Shown here: positions 63,179-64,000 of the stretch, piece by piece | How the letters are laid out: each line of letters begins with the position of its first letter | How positions within the stretch are numbered: the first letter of the stretch is position 1 | Assembly: GCF_021531975.1 (NCBI RefSeq) | Contig: NZ_JAFBIY010000004.1 | Coordinates: forward strand, 186,001-250,000 | DNA from: Faecalicatena contorta | Lineage (GTDB): Bacteria > Bacillota > Clostridia > Lachnospirales > Lachnospiraceae | Direction: 5' to 3' | DNA: 64,000 nt | Position numbers and translations under genes: made by a program | The notes under the pieces: model-generated | Seen by the model: only the letters and a program-made list of their open reading frames with translations | Database searches by the model: none | Told to the model about the DNA's origin: nothing

Positions 63179-64000
63179 TTATTTCTTCTTGCGGTTCGCA
63201 AGTGCAATTTTTCTCATTGAACCAATGGACTGCTTCAGTGGACGTTTTGCAGGACATACATAACTGCAGGATCCACATTCCATACATTCCAGACCTTCAT
63301 GCGCTGTAAAAGCCGCCTCATCATGGTGCTCTGCATAATCAGCAAGTCTGGATGGAATCAGACGGCTTGGGCAGGCATCTACACAACGTCCGCAGTTGAT
63401 GCATGCGGATGGTTCATATGCTGCAACTTCATCTTTCGTAAATCCAAGAATGGATGAAGAAGTCTTTGTGACCGGTACATCCAGGCTAAACATAGAAAAT
63501 CCCATCATCGGACCACCGGAAATAATCTTTTCAGGCTCACTCTTAAATCCGCCTGCTGCTTCCACAAGCTCTGCCTGATTTGTACCAAATAATACTCTGA
63601 AGTTACCCGGCTCATTTACCGCATCACCACTGACTGTTACAACACGCTCCATAGAAGGCTTTCCTTCTGCAACAGCCTGATAAATACTGATCAGTGTTGC
63701 CACGTTATCAACAACACATCCTGCATCTGCCGGAAGCATTGCAGAGTTGATCGCTCTTCCTGTAGTAGCATAAATGAGCTGACGCTCACCGCCCTGCGGA
63801 TACTTGGTCTTCAATGTCAGTACTTCCATACGCGGCTCATCTTTTGTAAGTTCCTTTAATTTTTCAATACAATCCGGTTTATTATCCTCTACACCAAAGA
63901 TTCCCTTCGCGTTATCGAATAACTTCAGGACGATCTTCATACCGCCTACCAGTTTCTCTGGTGTCTCAAGTATGGATCTGTAATCCGCTGTAATATAAGG
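63179..64000 (-). CDS. rnfC: Rnf electron transport complex subunit C (5' end outside window)
   Basis: The frame is open to base 64000, beyond the ATG at 63940, so the N-terminus is missing. The C-terminal half has the SLBB-like part, IKTSSSILGFT-like loops and two 4Fe-4S motifs (CINCGRCVDACPSRL and CMECGSCSYVCPAKRPL). RnfC takes electrons to NAD+ through FMN and iron-sulfur centres. It is the first gene of the rnfCDGEAB operon. Confidence 0.95.
   Translation of the reverse strand, partial: PYITADYRSILETPEKLVGGMKIVLKLFDNAKGIFGVEDNKPDCIEKLKELTKDEPRMEVLTLKTKYPQGGERQLIYATTGRAINSAMLPADAGCVVDNVATLISIYQAVAEGKPSMERVVTVSGDAVNEPGNFRVLFGTNQAELVEAAGGFKSEPEKIISGGPMMGFSMFSLDVPVTKTSSSILGFTKDEVAAYEPSACINCGRCVDACPSRLIPSRLADYAEHHDEAAFTAHEGLECMECGSCSYVCPAKRPLKQSIGSMRKIALANRKKK

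Overview
The window is ordinary chromosome from a spore-forming, anaerobic Clostridia bacterium, most likely a Lachnospiraceae (Dorea/Coprococcus/Blautia-like). The evidence is the coding style (moderately AT-rich, AGGAGG-type ribosome binding sites), the sporulation genes (an alpha/beta SASP, YlbJ, GerW/YtfJ), the Firmicutes ylmE-sepF-ylmH-lspA-rluD order, an L27 with the cleavable Firmicutes N-terminus next to its protease Prp, a LexA/YneA-like SOS pair and an Rnf complex. I do not assign a genus. No rRNA, tRNA, CRISPR array, insertion sequence or prophage was recognised.

Layout. 1-5.9 kb (plus strand): tail of a TIGR01212 radical SAM protein, a HlyD-like envelope protein, yggS, sepF, ylmH, lspA, rluD and a cytidylate-kinase-like gene. 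From 6 kb on almost everything is on the minus strand. 6.0-9.0 kb: a TtcA-like tRNA thiolase, a decayed glycoside hydrolase family 2 gene and a XerS-like tyrosine recombinase. 9.3-10.5 kb: a divergent SOS module (LysM cell-division inhibitor and lexA) with LexA operators. 10.5-14.7 kb: rsfS, yqeK, nadD, yhbY, obgE, rpmA, prp, rplU with an L21 leader. 14.7-24.5 kb: EamA transporter, amidohydrolase, CBS protein, aspartate kinase, HAD phosphatase, YbaK deacylase, the paired TIGR03936/TIGR03960 proteins, a dicarboxylate/amino-acid symporter and an RfbD-like reductase. 24.6-29.7 kb: histidine genes hisZ-hisG-hisD-hisB-hisIE. 29.8-42.4 kb: recU, rRNA modification genes, YgiQ, two hydrolases, ylbJ (plus strand), coaD and rsmD. 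42.5-47.6 kb: SASP, recG, yloV, yloU, rpmB. 47.4-56.5 kb: a small membrane protein, gerW, DUF2953, a PBP/FtsW pair, a U32 peptidase, zapA, ruvB and ruvA. 56.5-64 kb: a redox block with a Gx-transporter-like protein, a NusG-domain-II protein, the flavin transferase apbE and rnfB-A-E-G-D-C (rnfC runs off the window).

How the genes work together. The first and middle blocks are housekeeping operons for division, translation and cofactor synthesis. ApbE attaches FMN covalently to RnfG and RnfD, so it very probably matures the Rnf ferredoxin:NAD+ pump encoded next to it. The neighbouring membrane proteins (Gx transporter, NusG-II, DUF2752) are plausible partners in the same extracytoplasmic redox system. 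The most unusual points are a HisIE protein fused to a degenerate HisA/HisF-like barrel that also carries an apparent 5' frameshift, a GH2 gene whose decay steps can be ordered, a two-copy REP-like hairpin element, and a heavy overlap between ftsW and its partner PBP gene.
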